Assembly: GCA_037576215.1 (NCBI GenBank)
Contig: JBANDB010000008.1
Location: 2,728,001 to 2,792,000 of the forward strand
Length of the DNA: 64,000 bases
Reading direction: 5' to 3'
Source of the DNA: Armillaria gallica
Lineage: Eukaryota > Basidiomycota > Agaricomycetes > Agaricales > Physalacriaceae
Under the pieces are notes generated by a model. The model had not been told where the DNA came from. It searched no databases and saw only the letters and a program-made list of their open reading frames with translations. Each line of letters opens with the position of its first letter. Position 1 is the stretch's first letter. The position numbers were made by a program, and so were the translations under genes. Below, piece by piece: positions 62,795-64,000 of the stretch.

Positions 62795-64000
62795 TCAAAA
62801 GAGCATGACAGACACAACCTGCGAAGACTCGGTCACCTCCAGAATGATACCATCATAACCATGAACTAAAGGATTTAGTATGGTCACAGAAGCTATTGTA
62901 ATCGTGTACTCACGACGGGTCGTTGAACTCGGTAATGTAATGGATTCCTCGTCGTCCGTGCGGTCTAGCAACATCGAAGGCGGAGTTTCATGTGGACTGA
63001 GGAAGTGGCTTATCGTCTCAAACTTGTTGGCATTGTTAGACCAAGTGTGGTAAGCTAATATCGCATTGGGGTTACCCTGTCATAAAAGCGCTTTCGTGGC
63101 GGGGTGTCTGGACCAAGGTTAAACATAGACAGAAACCGAAGATTATTTATGTTCACCGTCTTCGTCATCTTCTGGGGAGCTTTCAATTTCCCAATTGCAT
63201 CTCTTGTAACGTTGAAACAGGGGCGTTCCTGGCTGGACACATAAATGAGCGACTGAAGAAGGTCACAGTCGGTCGACGGACAATATTTGTGTGTAAGACA
63301 ATCTTCTGAACGACGTGGCTCGTACTGGAAATAAGAAAGTCTAGCCCGTGCTGGAAATAGTTGTAGAAATCTGAATTGAAATCAGCATAGACTAAGGTGT
63401 ATAACAGGTGAACATACATCCGGTCTCAGTACCAAGATCAGAGATTTGGTTGCTTGAATGGATAGACATCCGCTCATCTTCCTTGTGGTGTACGCGAAGT
63501 GGCGGCCCGAGTCCAATGCTGAGGTCCTGTGCAGTTGTCTGACCTATCCGGACGTGCAATGTTTTTGAACCTAAAGGATGAAAATGAAGTGTAACACCAT
63601 CCTTTACCTGGCCGCAAGTTCAGAAAGGCAGGCGAGGAAGTCAACTCGGCCTTACTTTCACAACGGCCAAAGCAACATCGCCATCCATGGCAGAGCATTC
63701 CTCTACCTCGTCTAAGGCATCGGCTTGATCTTTGTTCACTTCTTTCTGAGAAATGAACACTCGCTTCACCTCTTGCATCTTATCGTCGGATTGAACTCCT
63801 TTGATTCCTTCTGTCATTCCATCCTCGTCGAAACTAAACCATAGTCCCGGATATCGCAAGTCATCGCCGGGATATGTGGGCCCAAAGAAGCGCCGAACAT
63901 CGACTTTCCGAAGGACTTCCTCTGAGGAGGATATTGATGCATCTTTGTAGCGAAGGGTCAAGGGAGGATTAGGGTCGCGTAGTTTACGTAGACAGATCGT
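62795..64000 (-). CDS. UPF0183 (PHAF1-like) protein, 5' partial
   Basis: Enters from beyond 64000 and ends VVSVMLF at 62795. Visible segments: RRFFGPTYPGDDLRYPGLWFSFDEDG, a middle with SKTLHVRIGQTTAQDLSIGLGPP, MSIHSSNQISDLGTETGYFYNYFQHG, FLISSTSHVVQKIVLHTNI, FQRYKRCNWEI, and ETISHFLSPHETPPSMLLDRT. These are the family's signature blocks; the human member (C16orf70/PHAF1) binds phosphoinositides and acts in autophagy. Function in fungi is unproven. About six short introns. Confidence 0.9.

Noticed and set aside
1..64000. CRISPR arrays, rRNA, tRNA genes, intact transposons or viral genes
   Set aside because: I looked for direct short repeats with spacers, tRNA-like arms, transposase, integrase or reverse-transcriptase motifs and terminal repeats, and found none that could be supported by eye.

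Overview
This window is nuclear DNA from a filamentous basidiomycete, most likely an Agaricomycete. Genes are dense and on both strands. Most coding sequences are cut by many introns of about 45-65 nt with GT-AG (sometimes GC-AG) borders. The recognisable proteins (three-domain HIS4, Bud20, fungal ceramide synthases, RTA1-like exporter, Rrn7) fit that group. I see no bacterial operons, CRISPR, rRNA or tRNA genes, and no intact transposon. About 38 genes can be supported; the first and last run off the window.

Layout. 1-9.2 kb: alpha/beta hydrolase (5' cut), ACMSD-like amidohydrolase, short-chain dehydrogenase, PDB1, an unknown small protein, BUD20, a Ran1-like kinase and an unknown mitochondrial-type protein. 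9.4-20.5 kb: HIS4 back to back with VPS24, then IDH2 and an SSD1/Dis3L2-type RNase II protein. 20.9-31.8 kb: RTA1-like membrane protein, RPR2, an HD-domain protein, two related MFS transporters bracketing an AlaX/AARSD1-type editing protein and a RING protein, and a small orphan gene. 32-46.6 kb: NEM1-like phosphatase, SNF7, a first ceramide synthase, a U1A/U2B''-type RRM protein, a DJ-1/PfpI protein, an 832-residue unknown protein, RRN7 and ERJ5. 46.7-57.2 kb: a direct tandem segmental duplication. The ancestral unit was REX3 - ceramide synthase - Gfd2-like exonuclease. The outer REX3 and outer exonuclease look intact, the two inner copies are decayed, and both ceramide synthases remain. 57.3-64 kb: centromeric histone H3 (CENP-A/Cse4), a Cox18/Oxa2-like insertase, ribosomal protein eL6, an SDT1-type nucleotidase, a TMA17/ADC17-like chaperone and a UPF0183 protein (5' cut).

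How the genes relate. This is mostly housekeeping sequence without an operon-like pathway. Functional echoes are two ESCRT-III subunits (VPS24, SNF7), two mitochondrial pyruvate/TCA enzymes (PDB1, IDH2), several RNA enzymes or RNP proteins (RPR2, SSD1, REX3, U2B''-like), and three ceramide synthases with a NEM1-like lipid-control phosphatase. Many neighbours are divergent across 90-180 bp and so share bidirectional promoters.

The items most worth a second look are the reciprocally decayed duplication with a roughly 98-bp micro-inversion in the REX3 remnant, a CenH3 with an extended loop 1, an SSD1-family protein that keeps all four RNB aspartates, several GC-AG introns, and repeated one-base frame breaks in conserved genes (HIS4, SSD1, U2B''-like, AARSD1-like, amidohydrolase, MFS, one ceramide synthase). 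The frame breaks probably reflect consensus errors, but each can be tested.
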